Shown: positions 39,101-44,568 of the stretch, in pieces | Position numbering within the stretch: the first letter of the stretch is position 1 | How the letters are laid out: the number at the start of each line of letters is the position of its first letter | NCBI GenBank assembly: GCA_958299035.1 | Contig: CATQJL010000001.1 | Coordinates: 51,570,329-51,634,328, forward strand | Length of the DNA stretch: 64,000 bases | Source of the DNA: Cylicocyclus nassatus | Lineage: Eukaryota; Nematoda; Chromadorea; Rhabditida; Strongylidae | Direction: 5' to 3' | Notes under the pieces: model-generated | Told to the model about the DNA's origin: nothing | The model's database searches: none | Seen by the model: the letters and a program-made list of their open reading frames with translations, nothing else | Program-made: the position numbers and the translations under genes

Positions 39101-41477
39101 ACCAGGGCTCGGCGCAGGTGGCTTATAAACGAGCTGGATCATCTTTGGAACAAAAAGCGAAGGGGATATCGTTTTTACGGTCTGAATAAACACAAGTTGG
39201 GTGTTGTGTTTCTTTTTAGTCGGCGTTTCCTGGGTCAAAGAGGACACCGTAATATTTCGCAAAAGTCACAGGGGGCTTCGTTTTTGCATATTTGGAAAGC
39301 CACCTCGTACCGAGCCCTGATCTTACACAACTACAACCTCAGATTCATAGATTTGCAAGAAAACCTCGAGTAATGGTCTCGCCTTATTAATTTTTATGTT
39401 CTGCTAATTCTGGATGTTAATATTTAGTACTATTTCCTCAGCTATACTGGCCGACCCGTTAAACCGAAATACGTAAATGAACAGCTTTTCTGAACAATTA
39501 TTGCGCAAACCCCATCTTCTATAATTTTTCAGGCTTTTTAATGACGTCTACGCGCTTAATTGCGGCTTGAAGTGATGTACTCCATTTCTGTAATCTGACC
39601 CCCTGAGATACGAAAACACTCAAGCTTGCATTCTCACACGAAACCACGGCAGCCGATGAAGGGGACGAGGAGAAGGGCTAAACAGTGCTTGTCGCGAGTT
39701 GATTGCCCCCACTCACTGCATGCATAAAGCGGGTGATGACATCGCGCACGTTTTTTCCTCTGGAAGCGAAGGGACTTCCGGTGCAAATCAGAGCCCCGCG
39801 AGCCGTTGGGAACAAAGACGCCAAAATGCAGAAAACCCCTCTCCCCTTCCTGGCCTTCTTAAGTACAAATCTTTCTGCGGTTGTGCTCCATGGGAGGTGC
39901 AAGACGATATTAGTGTATGTGCTCATAGATTTAACTTCAATATAGCGGTTCTTGCACTGCCGACAACATTTGCGCGTCAACAGTGGCAATAGGGGCTCTA
40001 TGTCTATTTTTCGCGCGCAAGTCGAAAACAAGTTATATCTTTAGCACGATTTTTTTTTCAAAAAATGTTGCCTTCAGCAAGGAGTCACTACATTAATGGT
40101 CAAACCTGGAAGACGGTTGAGTCATTTGTAAGTCAAATTGTGTAATGCATATCAGACGTGGTATTTGACGTTTATGTGCTTATTAGTCGCATAATCTCGA
40201 GACCTTCTCTTTTCTTCTGATTTTTCTCAATACGAGCAGGTATGTAAATGGCCATTTCAGTGGGATATTCCACCAAGCTTTTTATTGGCCTTGAGAGTTT
40301 CGTGTAGTGTGACGGATTGTGTGCAATCTCCCGCATCAAAATACAAATGGCTTTACTATACTGCTTCAGCCTCGCTTCTATGATATCACAGTGAATAGGC
40401 TTAAAGGAAATGAGCCCTAAAGAGTCCGCTGCGCAGTTAGTCAGCCAATGGTTTGCTAGGCAAAAGCCGAGGAAAGTGAAACAAAATGCTATATTGATAA
40501 GAATTTTCCGTCAAGACTCAATTTGCGTAGCTTTTTTGGCAAAGGTCTTCGTTTTTTGCGCAAAATCAAACAAAGCTCTTTTCGTCGCTACTGATGCCAG
40601 CTTCCGGCTGCAGAGTTCCTTAGGCTTCACCGAACACTAAGACAATAGCTGCGACCCATAGTAAGCTTCTTTACACACAACTTAGCAAACCTTTAGACTT
40701 AGACATTGCAGTGATTCCATCTTCCCCCCCCCCCCTCCGTCCATAGATCATAAAATAGCAGAGCCATTCTACTGCCAAAAGTCTCACAGGAAGTTTAAGA
40801 GCAGGAAAAGCCGTTAGCTAGAGAAATGCGCAGCAAAAACTCCCATTGTGGTAAAACATAGACTTTGCAAATTTTTTGGGTGGTGTAGTGAGCCCAAAGT
40901 TAGCAGCAAATGATTCAGTGGCGCATATCATTTTTAATAAAAACTATGTGTGATTTTATGGAATGCAAGCCCTGCAAAAATTACCGGTTGGGTTCACCAA
41001 ATTATATACGTAGAAAGAATTCTATATAAACTCCTAAAAACTATGAAGTTCTCATTTTCTAAGGGAATCCTAGGCGAATCTTCGTTTCACCGCACATTCG
41101 CAAAAAAAGAGAAGAAATTTTGACTGCTAGGATGAGATACACATGAGAAGTAATAAGCAATATCATGATTCAGGAAATAGTAAATGGAAAATTGTGTTGT
41201 ATAAAGCACATAATACTAAGAGGAAGATATACGGTACATGATAAAGGCTCTAAAAGCGATACCCGAAGGGCATCAACTGATTAGAAAAAAAGAATTTTGA
41301 GCTTTTGCCATAAGTAAGTGAAAAATCAGATCATTCAAAAGTGTTAACTATTTGTTTTCAACATCTGAGGTAAAAAGCAACGAAGAATTGAAATGTTATA
41401 GGAAATTTGTGAAAGGAGCTTCAAAGCACTCACCATTTGGAGCTTTTAATGGAGCTGGCCGCCGTGCTCAACGGCAT
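1156..41477 (-). CDS. unc-80: UNC-80, NALCN/NCA sodium-leak channel complex subunit (whole gene, 88 coding exons)
   Basis: UNC-80 is a very large alpha-solenoid protein that pairs with UNC-79 and stabilises the NALCN/NCA cation-leak channel in neurons, keeping resting excitability. The translated exons match the UNC80 family from end to end in the right order: PLPIQTFLWRQT near the N-terminus, LHGLSPSLSDAI, KPPRTD with a charged coil, FRRVGLSALLDA, SPVLARAALLLEC, CNRGHWPEW, VDPPWMP, YFKDLKQTLKKEQC, VHEDTQFQQ, LHRKPFLLQM and SIRRRVNW. I assembled 88 exons totalling 10,014 nt (about 3,337 residues, against roughly 3,260 in human UNC80). Every junction is in phase, with no internal stop or frameshift. 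The gene therefore looks intact and functional. Family identity is very secure. Individual small exons and a few splice ends are inferred, and the less certain ones are flagged in the block entries. Confidence 0.95.
1623..2475. repeat. unc-80 intron 85 with diverged hAT-like fragment
   Basis: The intron between exons 85 and 86 contains, near 1768-1870, a CTCGGCACAG stretch. It is followed by two copies of GATATCGTTTTTG-type sequence around a purine-rich spacer. The same arrangement occurs in the CAGGGCTCGGCAC elements at 7826 and 39103, so this is probably a diverged relative. A 148-codon ORF on the minus strand is not conserved with anything I know. Confidence 0.4.
3134..4617. other. Introns 78-81 region with short low-complexity tracts
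   Basis: Two stretches exceed 300 bases without a confident exon. They are intron 81 (3134-3719), with a CTTAAGAT/TCTTAGGAT-rich tract near 3525-3570 and a repeated AATCCGGTTTT word near 3357-3385, and intron 78 (4177-4618). Exons 79-81 lie between them. I see no other feature. Confidence 0.5.
3720..4959 (-). CDS. unc-80: unc-80 exons 77-81
   Basis: Exons are 4959-4795 (CLRIIAGDTFEEGSN, QVFCNAVLRMTTIL), 4742-4619 (RIEAVLCHFLIPLFLR), 4176-4018 (MQHAISPPIGKHSTAPT), 3956-3849 (GSVSVTDRGHSATVSTLR) and 3794-3720 (LKVMMLCFGKLLTPLWPRVARLVR). In exon 79 a second frame looks attractive, but only the frame ending in RNSE keeps phase with exon 80. Exon 81 matches the ALKVILVCFERQL helix of vertebrate UNC80. 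Confidence 0.9.
5214..6008 (-). CDS. unc-80: unc-80 exons 73-76
   Basis: Exons are 6008-5880 (GPQRAFDLVNTVSERGKS), 5829-5698 (SVAIGWEAAEIEE and YRRPRDTLLCLAAQFIEMA), 5645-5487 (VMDHKCHVKLSEIALALLKIA) and 5433-5214 (PVTDWSIESNRSALGIILKRLD, KKQSIRRRVNWTALASWIKG). These match the conserved C-terminal solenoid (MLPITDW and LKRLDRM in human UNC80, recalled). All four introns are under 300 nt with clear GTAAGT- or GTATGA-type donors. Confidence 0.94.
6299..7663 (-). CDS. unc-80: unc-80 exons 67-72
   Basis: Exons are 7663-7556 (MHCEDLLILRRCAATYI), 7498-7289 (GFFLIMPTLLRCYSQRQTN and FLCRQFYTLHRKPFLLQM), 7236-7141 (FDILGLVPYDKPLK), 7087-6968 (ALDLCYRDDP and CAFAPESKR), 6650-6585 and 6459-6299 (ALQPHLIRRIEEETALQNN). 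Exon 68 is a hallmark of the family (FACHQFYILHRKPFVLQ in human, recalled). Exon 71 (VRLYVFLQKLIADLFLHP) is the least certain. It is short, but its splice sites and phase fit, and family members have a YLQK helix at this place. Confidence 0.88.
7826..8557. mobile_element. hAT-type element, CAGGGCTCGGCAC family, in unc-80 intron 66
   Basis: Terminal inverted repeats start CAGGGCTCGGCACAGGTGGC on the left, and the right end is the reverse complement of CAGGGCTCGGCACGAGGTGG. The flanks are an imperfect 8-bp duplication, CTCTAATC at 7818-7825 and CTCTGATC at 8558-8565, as expected for hAT transposons. The 732-bp element carries a minus-strand coding remnant at 8177-8389. It is non-autonomous by size and sits inside an intron of about 1.4 kb. 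Confidence 0.75.
8177..8389 (-). pseudogene. Transposon-encoded coding remnant (LEGYN...VKKL family)
   Basis: The 70-codon ORF includes LEGYNQAGRRWFGEVQELF and ends YIYVKNLKKLCEE. The element at 61100 encodes a clearly related stretch (LEGCNWAKRRGFGEIQ, then TYIKLVKKLYEE). Conservation of residues between two elements suggests both derive from a once protein-coding transposon. I do not recognise the domain. Confidence 0.5.
9044..9617 (-). CDS. unc-80: unc-80 exons 64-66
   Basis: Exons are 9617-9449 (DFYFFHRSFYPQL, then AFAQRFIEVGKVLLTHNIL), 9375-9223 (AQRVFFLHDELTHLPSFPRK) and 9115-9044 (ENAFMFADLHLFINV). Exon 64 extends upstream of a tempting acceptor at 9581. The YFFHRSFYPQL residues belong to the conserved RDxYxFRRSxxPQL motif and phase with exon 63 demands the longer form. 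Confidence 0.94.
9618..10067. other. unc-80 intron 63, nothing recognised
   Basis: About 450 bp of AT-rich intron without repeat ends or conserved coding sequence. Confidence 0.5.
10068..11651 (-). CDS. unc-80: unc-80 exons 56-63
   Basis: Exons are 11651-11561 (LRGSAIVQQAAYEPAL), 11425-11372, 11311-11211 (RKVIWTCIVEDPSLFFRHFLEKL), 10828-10793 (36 nt, NEYRPTASY), 10698-10612 (LLRKLILRFNPLPSQAAYSLLNYL), 10560-10408 (YFKDLKQTLKKEQC), 10353-10223 (ITANVPSAKKIIVHGPD and VHEDTQFQQILR) and 10169-10068 (DSLEFFNIDENE). This is a long uninterrupted solenoid block of UNC80 and alignment to the family is unambiguous. The 36-nt exon 59 is a third micro-exon. Confidence 0.94.
11652..12287. other. unc-80 intron 55, distal part, nothing recognised
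   Basis: Intron sequence with a 114-codon minus-strand ORF (11853-12197) that has no family I recognise and no matching splice context. The remainder of the intron (12448-12929) is also featureless. Confidence 0.4.
12288..12447. repeat. Near-perfect 75-bp fold-back repeat in unc-80 intron 55
   Basis: The left arm 12288-12362 and right arm 12373-12447 are reverse complements over 75 nt with two mismatches. A 10-nt loop (TCGGCGCCGG) separates them. The arms include GCCAAGATTGGTATAGTGAC. The transcript of unc-80 would fold into a long hairpin here. It may be a MITE or a recent inverted duplication. Confidence 0.9.
12930..13708 (-). CDS. unc-80: unc-80 exons 51-55
   Basis: Exons are 13708-13625 (NKEMLSYIRTL), 13571-13433 (TPLSAALKSSLLLTPEQY and VSWYLLLNEDP), 13358-13250 (RRAEDALRVIKKAL), 13199-13127 (FYALWRNRFHVWLKMEEGAQ) and 13070-12930 (VPPPGIDFTLPSP and VDPPWMP). 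Exons 54-55 are among the most conserved in the family. The donor of exon 54 is AAG followed by GCAAAT, a GC-AG intron, and it is required to keep the frame into VPPPGIDF. Every intron in this block is short (50-135 nt). Confidence 0.93.
13709..14371. other. unc-80 intron 50, nothing recognised
   Basis: About 660 bp of AT-rich intron. It contains only short unconnected ORFs on the plus strand. Confidence 0.5.
14372..15453 (-). CDS. unc-80: unc-80 exons 44-50, with two micro-exons
   Basis: Exons are 15453-15346 (DDEEQAILSHLPWIK), 15290-15154 (a cysteine-histidine stretch CTHEPVCTQRCFLRVSRQC), 15100-15025, 14922-14896, 14806-14777, 14600-14511 and 14458-14372. Exon 45 matches the Cys/His-rich segment of UNC80 (ICTHVDYCHPHCY in human, recalled). 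Only this frame keeps phase, although another frame is also open. Exons 47 (27 nt, SVPICELSQ) and 48 (30 nt, GTQQIARQLT) are micro-exons with good splice sites. Exons 49-50 form a serine-rich and then strongly charged coil (QEKEREKEKEKEE), probably disordered or coiled coil. Confidence 0.88.
14657..14678. repeat. 22-bp perfect palindrome
   Basis: The intron 48 sequence reads the same on both strands: GCCATGGTCC, then TA, then GGACCATGGC. It is a lone palindrome with no flanking repeat ends seen. Confidence 0.6.
15719..16682. mobile_element. Full-length palindromic mariner-type MITE in unc-80 intron 43
   Basis: The element begins TTAGATTGTCCCAAAAGTTC and ends with the reverse complement of a near-identical sequence, flanked by TA. 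The inverted arms are about 480 nt each, so the whole 964 bp is a fold-back with its centre near 16200. The same 50-codon reading (NWRWKVLELEAIEGNQSRL) appears on opposite strands of the two arms, at 15849 and about 16550. The ends match the TTAGGTTGTCCC class of nematode mariner elements. No transposase is present. Confidence 0.85.
16683..17194. other. unc-80 intron 43, remainder, nothing recognised
   Basis: AT-rich intron between the palindromic element and exon 43. Confidence 0.4.
17195..17711 (-). CDS. unc-80: unc-80 exons 41-43
   Basis: Exons are 17711-17656 (IRKASKIQHPEEIEDRTE), 17604-17497 (RSARASIWTLRAAIHQVPELAGALIQ) and 17268-17195 (LGARDSLKPAEEPP). Exon 42 contains the conserved ASIWTLRAAI helix. 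Exons 41 and 43 are charged linker. A second acceptor for exon 42 a little upstream would break the frame, so the CATCAG acceptor at 17605 was used. Phases 2-1-1-0 connect exon 40 to exon 44. Confidence 0.85.
17712..18312. other. unc-80 intron 40 with a GC-rich block
   Basis: Most of this intron is AT-rich. The stretch 17830-17935 is GC-rich, with a potential local stem (GGCTCCGCCTC and GAGGCCCAT-type complement). I cannot tell whether it is a repeat or an RNA structure. Confidence 0.35.
18313..19848 (-). CDS. unc-80: unc-80 exons 36-40
   Basis: Exons are 19848-19759 (HRRWSILSNTFNAQQTGS), 19682-19640 (NLDRVFFAFLPQ), 19602-19499 (NDRERRISLSTAEED), 19450-19310 (NIVRASYLTWLSQASPKMAYTLWKTFCE) and 18431-18313 (GRQRLLKRGSPIGQQPSLES). 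The frame runs open from 19603 to 19299. An intron of about 48 nt between 19498 and 19451 is therefore inferred, not forced. For exon 40 the AAG acceptor at 18432 keeps phase. A better-looking ATTACAG acceptor at 18413 does not. Exon 37 is short and its acceptor (ATGAG) is weak. The residues themselves are clearly UNC-80-like. Confidence 0.78.
18432..19309. repeat. Repeat-derived sequence in unc-80 intron 39
   Basis: The intron contains a reading on the minus strand near 18650-18800 (VFSSIDARGFWKFRPWINEV) and a GC-rich block at 18990-19180 with words such as CGACACGGCGCCGACAAAGG. Similar GC-rich words recur at 31505-31690. Both look like pieces of dispersed elements, but no element ends were found. 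Confidence 0.35.
20138..22003 (-). CDS. unc-80: unc-80 exons 26-35, central conserved core
   Basis: Exons are 22003-21886, 21839-21683, 21628-21549, 21417-21369, 21309-21248, 21199-21101, 20883-20742, 20694-20618, 20568-20472 and 20268-20138. Exon 26 has the basic SLRRGLFKKKEK motif and exon 27 a polyserine loop. Exons 30-32 are the most recognisable part of the protein: PAPKWLDN, FEGVRRFAFLLETTRPGTFPDPPL, HLKSPVLARAALLLEC and CNRGHWPEWIR. Exons 33-35 follow with RYFYQWAIQIGEQL, an acidic MEDFFDD and PPALQLIAILLLHEITSFLRETFR. All ten join in phase. For exon 32 I used the later donor (GTACCA), which adds the residues PLANR. Confidence 0.93.
22048..23916 (-). CDS. unc-80: unc-80 exons 21-25
   Basis: Exons are 23916-23811 (NRFRTIFTTYV and LILDLIHAITAFC), 23723-23563 (ERGIEG-like EREKGIEGRIINATLR), 23087-22966 (VRMLVNFVQEQHGNPFRR), 22917-22774 and 22245-22048. 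The first three align with the family segment that includes HGNxFRRVALSALLD. Exon 24 (22917-22774) is a serine/arginine linker. Its 3' end is uncertain, because the frame stays open to about 22692. Exon 25 (22245-22048) encodes SSDSNSSSTSNA and ends at donor GTAAAA. It was placed because it is open, has a TTCAG acceptor and restores phase to exon 26. Treat the 24/25 boundary as provisional. Confidence 0.75.
22246..23562. other. Introns 22-24, between and around exons 23-24
   Basis: Outside exons 23 (23087-22966) and 24 (22917-22774), this stretch shows only an open frame continuing from exon 24 to about 22692, which may be coding. The 475-bp intron 23088-23562 holds nothing recognised. Confidence 0.4.
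24130..25475 (-). CDS. unc-80: unc-80 exons 14-20
   Basis: Exons are 25475-25362 (MLDVAVIRALLITHWQEQG and AMRYLLNR), 25310-25236, 25061-24961, 24906-24811, 24763-24562, 24451-24327 and 24247-24130. Exons 15-18 are a serine-rich, basic linker (RSNSLPSGERKPSL, RRSSLNTLTKRERNRSDPS) typical of the phosphorylatable loops of UNC80. Exons 19-20 return to conserved solenoid: VMERNGVVRLCELALNI and LGCPYGCNDG, matching the GCAYGCGEG region of vertebrate UNC80. For exon 16 I chose the acceptor just before LGLSSYNN, because it keeps phase with exon 15. A further-upstream acceptor at 25096 does not. Confidence 0.88.
25529..26440. mobile_element. Mariner-type element with TTAGGTTGTTGC ends in unc-80 intron 13
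   Basis: Left end TTAGGTTGTTGCAAAAATAA and right end the reverse complement of TTAGGCTGTTGCAAAAATAA, flanked by TA on both sides. Unlike the elements at 15719 and 35279, the inside is not palindromic, so this 912-bp copy may be a decayed autonomous relative. Internal reading frames are broken and no DDE motif was found. Confidence 0.75.
26441..26748. other. unc-80 intron 13, proximal part
   Basis: This stretch contains a 69-codon minus-strand ORF (26472-26681). It has no family similarity and does not fit the splice phases, so it was left out of the gene. Confidence 0.4.
26749..27536 (-). CDS. unc-80: unc-80 exons 10-13, including a cysteine-rich insert
   Basis: Exons are 27536-27478 (acidic, HMLDDVDDV), 27427-27311, 27243-26946 and 26819-26749. 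Exon 12 (298 nt, the largest in the model) opens with CNKCGKLL and continues to a CSCQC cluster about ten residues on, giving five cysteines in twenty residues. A long serine/threonine-rich tail follows, ending TPIEISDFHAMETARVQP. Exon 13 is acidic (VDDEIEDLGQTDP). This region corresponds to a variable linker before the conserved DVAV/IRALL segment. The cysteine cluster may be a small metal-binding or disulfide element. No stop interrupts the 99 codons, and the phases close on both sides. Confidence 0.85.
27537..28020. other. unc-80 intron 9, nothing recognised
   Basis: AT-rich intron of 484 bp between exons 9 and 10. Confidence 0.5.
28021..29576 (-). CDS. unc-80: unc-80 exons 4-9, N-terminal solenoid and charged linker
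   Basis: Exons are 29576-29457 (TFERVVVQ, LHGLSPSLSDAI, RWKLVRAALPHV), 29402-29277 (KILYILHWMLLD), 29203-29045 (IQLFVYLITPLAEMV and WQALWQ), 28733-28607 (YRQPDVWCFTAPVKQRK), 28537-28351 and 28190-28021. Exon 8 (28537-28351) carries a proline-rich KPPRTD motif and a long lysine/glutamate coil (DEKRRREMEKRKQQEAEQQ), probably a coiled coil. Exon 9 is serine/threonine-rich. Exons 4-6 are the best-conserved N-terminal part of UNC80. All phases agree (0, 0, 0, 1, 2, 1). Confidence 0.93.
28734..29044. other. unc-80 intron 6, nothing recognised
   Basis: A 311-bp intron. A short exon-like TCTCTGACAGC with a GTGAGT donor at its 3' side was considered and rejected, because exons 6 and 7 join directly (WQALWQ-YRQPDVW). 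Confidence 0.5.
30790..31245 (-). CDS. Candidate nested hydrophobic coding stretches (unknown)
   Basis: Two minus-strand readings with membrane-like character lie close together: SLSTLLTSLAICALIIWSVS (about 31010-31130) and, in another frame, SQMIIALRLLLTCSRRIKKL followed by RFAAAAAVMAILSPVKLQ (about 30840-30990). They may be exons of a multi-pass membrane protein nested in intron 3, or chance products of pyrimidine-rich DNA. No splice chain or start codon could be established. Confidence 0.15.
34388..34594 (-). CDS. Candidate small membrane-protein ORF or nested exon (unknown)
   Basis: A 69-codon ORF on the minus strand from ATG at 34594 to a stop ending at about 34385. The N-terminal half is polar (MSCEKEQRHSEG). 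A strongly hydrophobic stretch around residues 27-50 (LLLRSCGCIMMFMILAIVFD) and a basic tail follow. It lies in intron 3 of unc-80 on the same strand. It could be a single-pass protein, an exon of a nested gene, or chance. I recognise no family. Confidence 0.2.
35279..36215. mobile_element. Palindromic mariner-type MITE (TTAGGTTGTCCCATAAGTC) in unc-80 intron 3
   Basis: Both ends carry TTAGGTTGTCCCATAAGTCT, and the flanks are TA at 35277-35278 and 36216-36217. The two arms are inverted copies about 450 nt long, meeting near 35750. The same reading (MSDVKYLYVS, later FRFWFKTRD) occurs on opposite strands in the two arms (35555 and 35951). It is non-autonomous. With the element at 15719 it shows that this mariner class forms long fold-backs in this genome. 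Confidence 0.88.
36508..36689 (-). CDS. unc-80: unc-80 exons 2-3
   Basis: Exon 2 is 36689-36615. It encodes an acidic stretch and then the invariant family start motif PLPIQTFLWRQT, with donor GTGAGC. Exon 3 is 36556-36508. It encodes PFLGAKTGKLYEASCV, with a TTTCAG acceptor and GTAAGT donor. Together they match the first conserved block of UNC80, where a lysine- and glycine-containing segment leads into YEASCV and then FERV in exon 4. Exon 2 starts with one base and ends with two, so exons 1-4 join in phase. They lie between the two largest introns of the gene and are easy to miss by automated prediction. Confidence 0.9.
36961..37010. repeat. Left end of a CAGTGGCGG hAT-type element
   Basis: The sequence CAGTGGCGGTCCCAGGATTT and the following purine-rich run match the ends of the complete element at 60405-60716. 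No matching right end was found nearby, so this copy is probably truncated. Confidence 0.5.
39103..39319. mobile_element. Short hAT-type element, CAGGGCTCGGC family
   Basis: A 217-bp relative of the element at 7826, starting CAGGGCTCGGCGCAGGTGGC and ending with the reverse complement of CAGGGCTCGGTACGAGGTGG. The flanks ATCCTTAC and ATCTTACA are similar, a decayed 8-bp target duplication. The interior keeps the ATATCGTTTTTACGG-type core. Confidence 0.7.
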
Positions 41478-41510
41478 CAGTAGCAGCTGAACGGTGCCCT
41501 GATGTTGATG
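41434..41510 (-). CDS. unc-80: unc-80 exon 1 (start codon)
   Basis: The exon has a strong donor (AAATG then GTGAGT) at 41434/41433. The ATG at 41477 opens 14 codons plus 2 nt (MPLSTAASSIKSSK), which join in phase to exon 2. A CTATTTACAG acceptor ends at 41511, 33 nt upstream of the ATG. It fits a nematode splice-leader trans-splice site or a non-coding first intron. An in-frame upstream ATG at 41531 would add 18 residues if that acceptor is not used. The N-terminal residues before PLPIQTF are poorly conserved in the family, so the start choice rests on the acceptor position. Confidence 0.7.
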
Positions 41511-42060
41511 CTGTAAATAGCGTACATGCATGGCGTAGAAGAAGAGAATAACGAAGACGAATCGGGTACGACGAGTGCGGGGTCAACGGCTGGGCACGGG
41601 CATAGCATCAGAGCGAGACGGGGGGCGCTGTACCCGTGGTGGATTTGACTGGGCGGGTCCAACAGAAGTAAGTGCGGGGCGGCGTGAAGCAGCAGTAGAA
41701 GAAGCAACTTCAGCCGGGTGGTGGGAGAACAACAGCTAGCCCCGGGGGCGGGGCTACTCGTCCCCATCCACATCGATCGCCGGCGGCGCAAAATTAAAAT
41801 ATCCAAATAAAGAGATGAGCTGCTGGTCCTGGCAAACGCTCCCTCGGGGCTTGACACCCACCACCACCGATGCCGAAGCGTGGGGGCCAGGCCCACTTAA
41901 TTTGGGAGGGGAGGGGGATCGCAAATATTTCGTGAGTGAAGCGAAGCGCTGAGGGAGTGAGTGCTTCGTCGCCGTTGTTTGACGGAGAGGGCCAGATAAT
42001 TGGAAGCTAAAGTGCAAAAGCGCAATGAGGGCGGAAATTGAGTAACCCTAAACCAGAAGA
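41511..42060 (-). promoter_or_regulatory. GC-rich block upstream of unc-80: likely promoter and 5' leader
   Basis: This stretch of about 550 bp immediately upstream of the first coding exon is strikingly GC-rich against an AT-rich background, with CpG-rich words and a GGGGGCGGGGC box near 41743-41753. It contains long readings on the minus strand with no stop for up to 139 codons, but composition alone explains them. Its position points to the core promoter and 5' UTR. The acceptor at 41511-41512 would replace this leader by trans-splicing. Confidence 0.5.
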
Positions 42061-44192
42061 AAATGTGCAGAGAAGAAGAATAGAGAAGAAACGAAGAGTA
42101 CCCGAATAGTTAGAATAAATTCAACAAAATTCCAGTGATTCTTGACTTGTCAGGAGAAAATGGAAAACTATAGAATTTGAAGAGTCTGAAATTCAGCCGT
42201 TCACAAAAAGAACATTGCGCGAGAAGAACATATGGCACGAAATGAAGATCGAATCCAATATCTCCGATGAAAAAGGAACGTCGGAGAGTGGATGCATGAA
42301 TAATTCCGAAATTAGCAATTATATAGCTCTCGCACAGCTTGATATTCTAGAATTTTGCATCCTTACCCACAAAGAACCGTTGCTTTCCCGCTCCCTCTTT
42401 CAAGAAGGAATAGATCAGTTCTGAAAGCTTGATTGTTTCGGTTTCTTGTACTTCTTCGGAAACTACATATATGCATATGAACACTGTGAATCGTAACCTT
42501 ACATGATGAATTTTCAGATAAATTACTCGTAGAAATGTATATTCTAGAAATCCATTTGAAAATTCTATTTCCATTTTTTTCCAATTTCAGTTTCATCTGG
42601 CTCTAACGTAATAGCATGTTGAGTTCATGTGGTTTTCAAGCCAGAAAGTAATCGTTCAAGTTCTTGGTGGTTTCTAAGCTCATTCGCTAAATTGAATTTT
42701 CCAACATAATTGCACATATTCTTCACTGCAATTCTGAGTGCATGTGTACTTGAGAGAATGCATAATGGGAAGAAGTATAACCAAATGAGCTGCATAATTC
42801 ATGCACGGAAATAAGCATAATGGAGGAAAAAAGTCGAGAGCTCGCGAGCATTAGATAAAATTTCTAGCCATGCAATAACAGATAATGGTTAGCGCAGCTC
42901 GGTTTTTGGGAGTGGAAGGCCGATTCTTCATGATAGTAAATAAATTTTTAAGAAATATAGAGCTGGGAATGCAGCAGATGCGCATACATTTATTTACATA
43001 TGTTAGATGCTGGAGTGAATGAGAAATGCATAAAATGAAAGTGGGAATTCTTAGAGGATCATGTGCTCAGCGCAAATTCTTGGTATGTATTAGGAGATCT
43101 TGCGCAATGAAGTGCGGATGTAAATGATTGAATTTATTTTTTAGTGACAAATTCTGTATCAACACACAATTAACGACCTATGCTCATACATATGCATATG
43201 CTCATGCTCTTCTCAGTTATTTGGCAACAAACACGCAAAGATCTTTAATTTAGGAAAAATTAATAGATAAGCGAATATAATTTTTGCATGTTCTTATGGA
43301 GCTCAATCAGAAAATAACAGCCTTCGCTCGGAAAGATACGAGTAGCAAACAGTTGAGTTATACCTGTAGGTCCCCTCATTTTCAAACCTGGTCTTTTGGC
43401 TATATTCATTTTGCATGACACAATAAAAACTAGAAATGAACACTCAAATCATAATTTTTCCAGAAACTGTCTTTTTACTTCTTTGTTCTTTCTATCTTCA
43501 ATGTTGCGATGTTTAATAGTCTTTGTTGGCTGTATGCTTACTGTATTTTCCTCCAGACCAAAGCTGATAGCTCGAAGACAACGGACCCAAGGCAGAAAAA
43601 TGCTTATAGCTTGCATGTTCTTGCTAGACAAAAACACAGGTATAAAGTTCTTCCTTCATTGCAATTACAAATTACACCCACCACTAGCCAGCTGTTCTGA
43701 TACAGAAAGTCATCAACTTTTTCATCAAAAAAGCGTGCAGTATGTACAATTCGATTGTAAGTAATGACTGCGAGAAACTGAAAACCTTCTTAGCTTAGCT
43801 TATGGGAGAAAAATAGCGTTCGAATTTGAAGGGAGAGAACTGTAGCCTAAGCATGCGATATTTTCGACTCATCACTACCACATGATTGGAGCAATAATTT
43901 TTAATCAGTTTTAAAAAGCATTATCACCTGCGAAAAAAGGTTCCAGTGAAATGAAGCTTTTCGAAATTACTTTAAACCCTCTGTAATCCATGATGATTTA
44001 TCCAGAAGTGTCCATTACTCAGCGGCAACGAAATAACAATCACTCAGGAGCTTTACTTGTTGTAGGGAAAGGACTTGCCCTGAGCACCGACTTTTCGGAA
44101 TTGCGTACGTAATATTGAAAGAGAGTACTACGTCTAACTTTTCAAATTTTAATTTGAAATGGAGATAGCGTGTGGGGTCAACTCAAATTATC
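42061..44192. other. Upstream intergenic region, nothing recognised
   Basis: AT-rich sequence with scattered ATATGCATAT-like words near 42465 and 43190 and short ORFs only (up to 122 codons at 43396-43764, no similarity). No repeat ends or RNA genes seen. Confidence 0.5.
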
Positions 44193-44568
44193 AGGCTGTC
44201 TCGAAAGTCAACTCTTTCTTCTATCTAAATCAAAATCTCTTTATCTTTAGCACATTCGGGGTACTATACGGTAGAGCGAAGCAAGATGCACAAAATGATT
44301 ACCGAAATCTACCTAAGTCGTTACGCAGGTGATGTTAGCCAAAAACCTAGAACTCTTTAGATATGTACCTTCAAAATCGGATCTTCTTCCAGAAGTATCC
44401 TAAGAACTTCGTTGGTGTTACTAATAAGGCACATCATAGTATTCATGTTGTGTTTCCACGGCTCAAGACCAATAAACATAAACAGCTTGAAAGTGCAAAA
44501 ATGCTACTTTTCTCGACTTTTGATGTTAAGCTTAGTATGTCTCGACTATTAGAGCAGATAAAGATGTA
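44193..44568. repeat. Diverged mariner-like fragment
   Basis: Begins CAGGCTGTCTCGAAAGTCAA. Inside, a stretch resembling ATACGGTAGAGCGAAGCAAG parallels the ATTCGATAGAGCAAAGCAAG word of the 35279 element, so this is probably a degraded relative. Confidence 0.4.

Larger units (their letters stand above)
36690..41433. other. unc-80 intron 1, about 4.7 kb
   Basis: Apart from the repeats listed separately (36961, 39103) I see no coding exons or RNA genes. A homopolymer C run lies near 40725. The region 39640-39990 is GC-richer, with overlapping plus and minus ORFs up to 117 codons, but no family similarity. A 5' intron of this size is a plausible home for neuronal enhancers. Confidence 0.5.

Noticed and set aside
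41477..41896. 139-codon minus-strand ORF with leucine runs upstream of unc-80
   Set aside because: It lies in a different frame from exon 1, in GC-rich repetitive sequence. Low-complexity leucine and serine runs suggest promoter or leader DNA, not protein.
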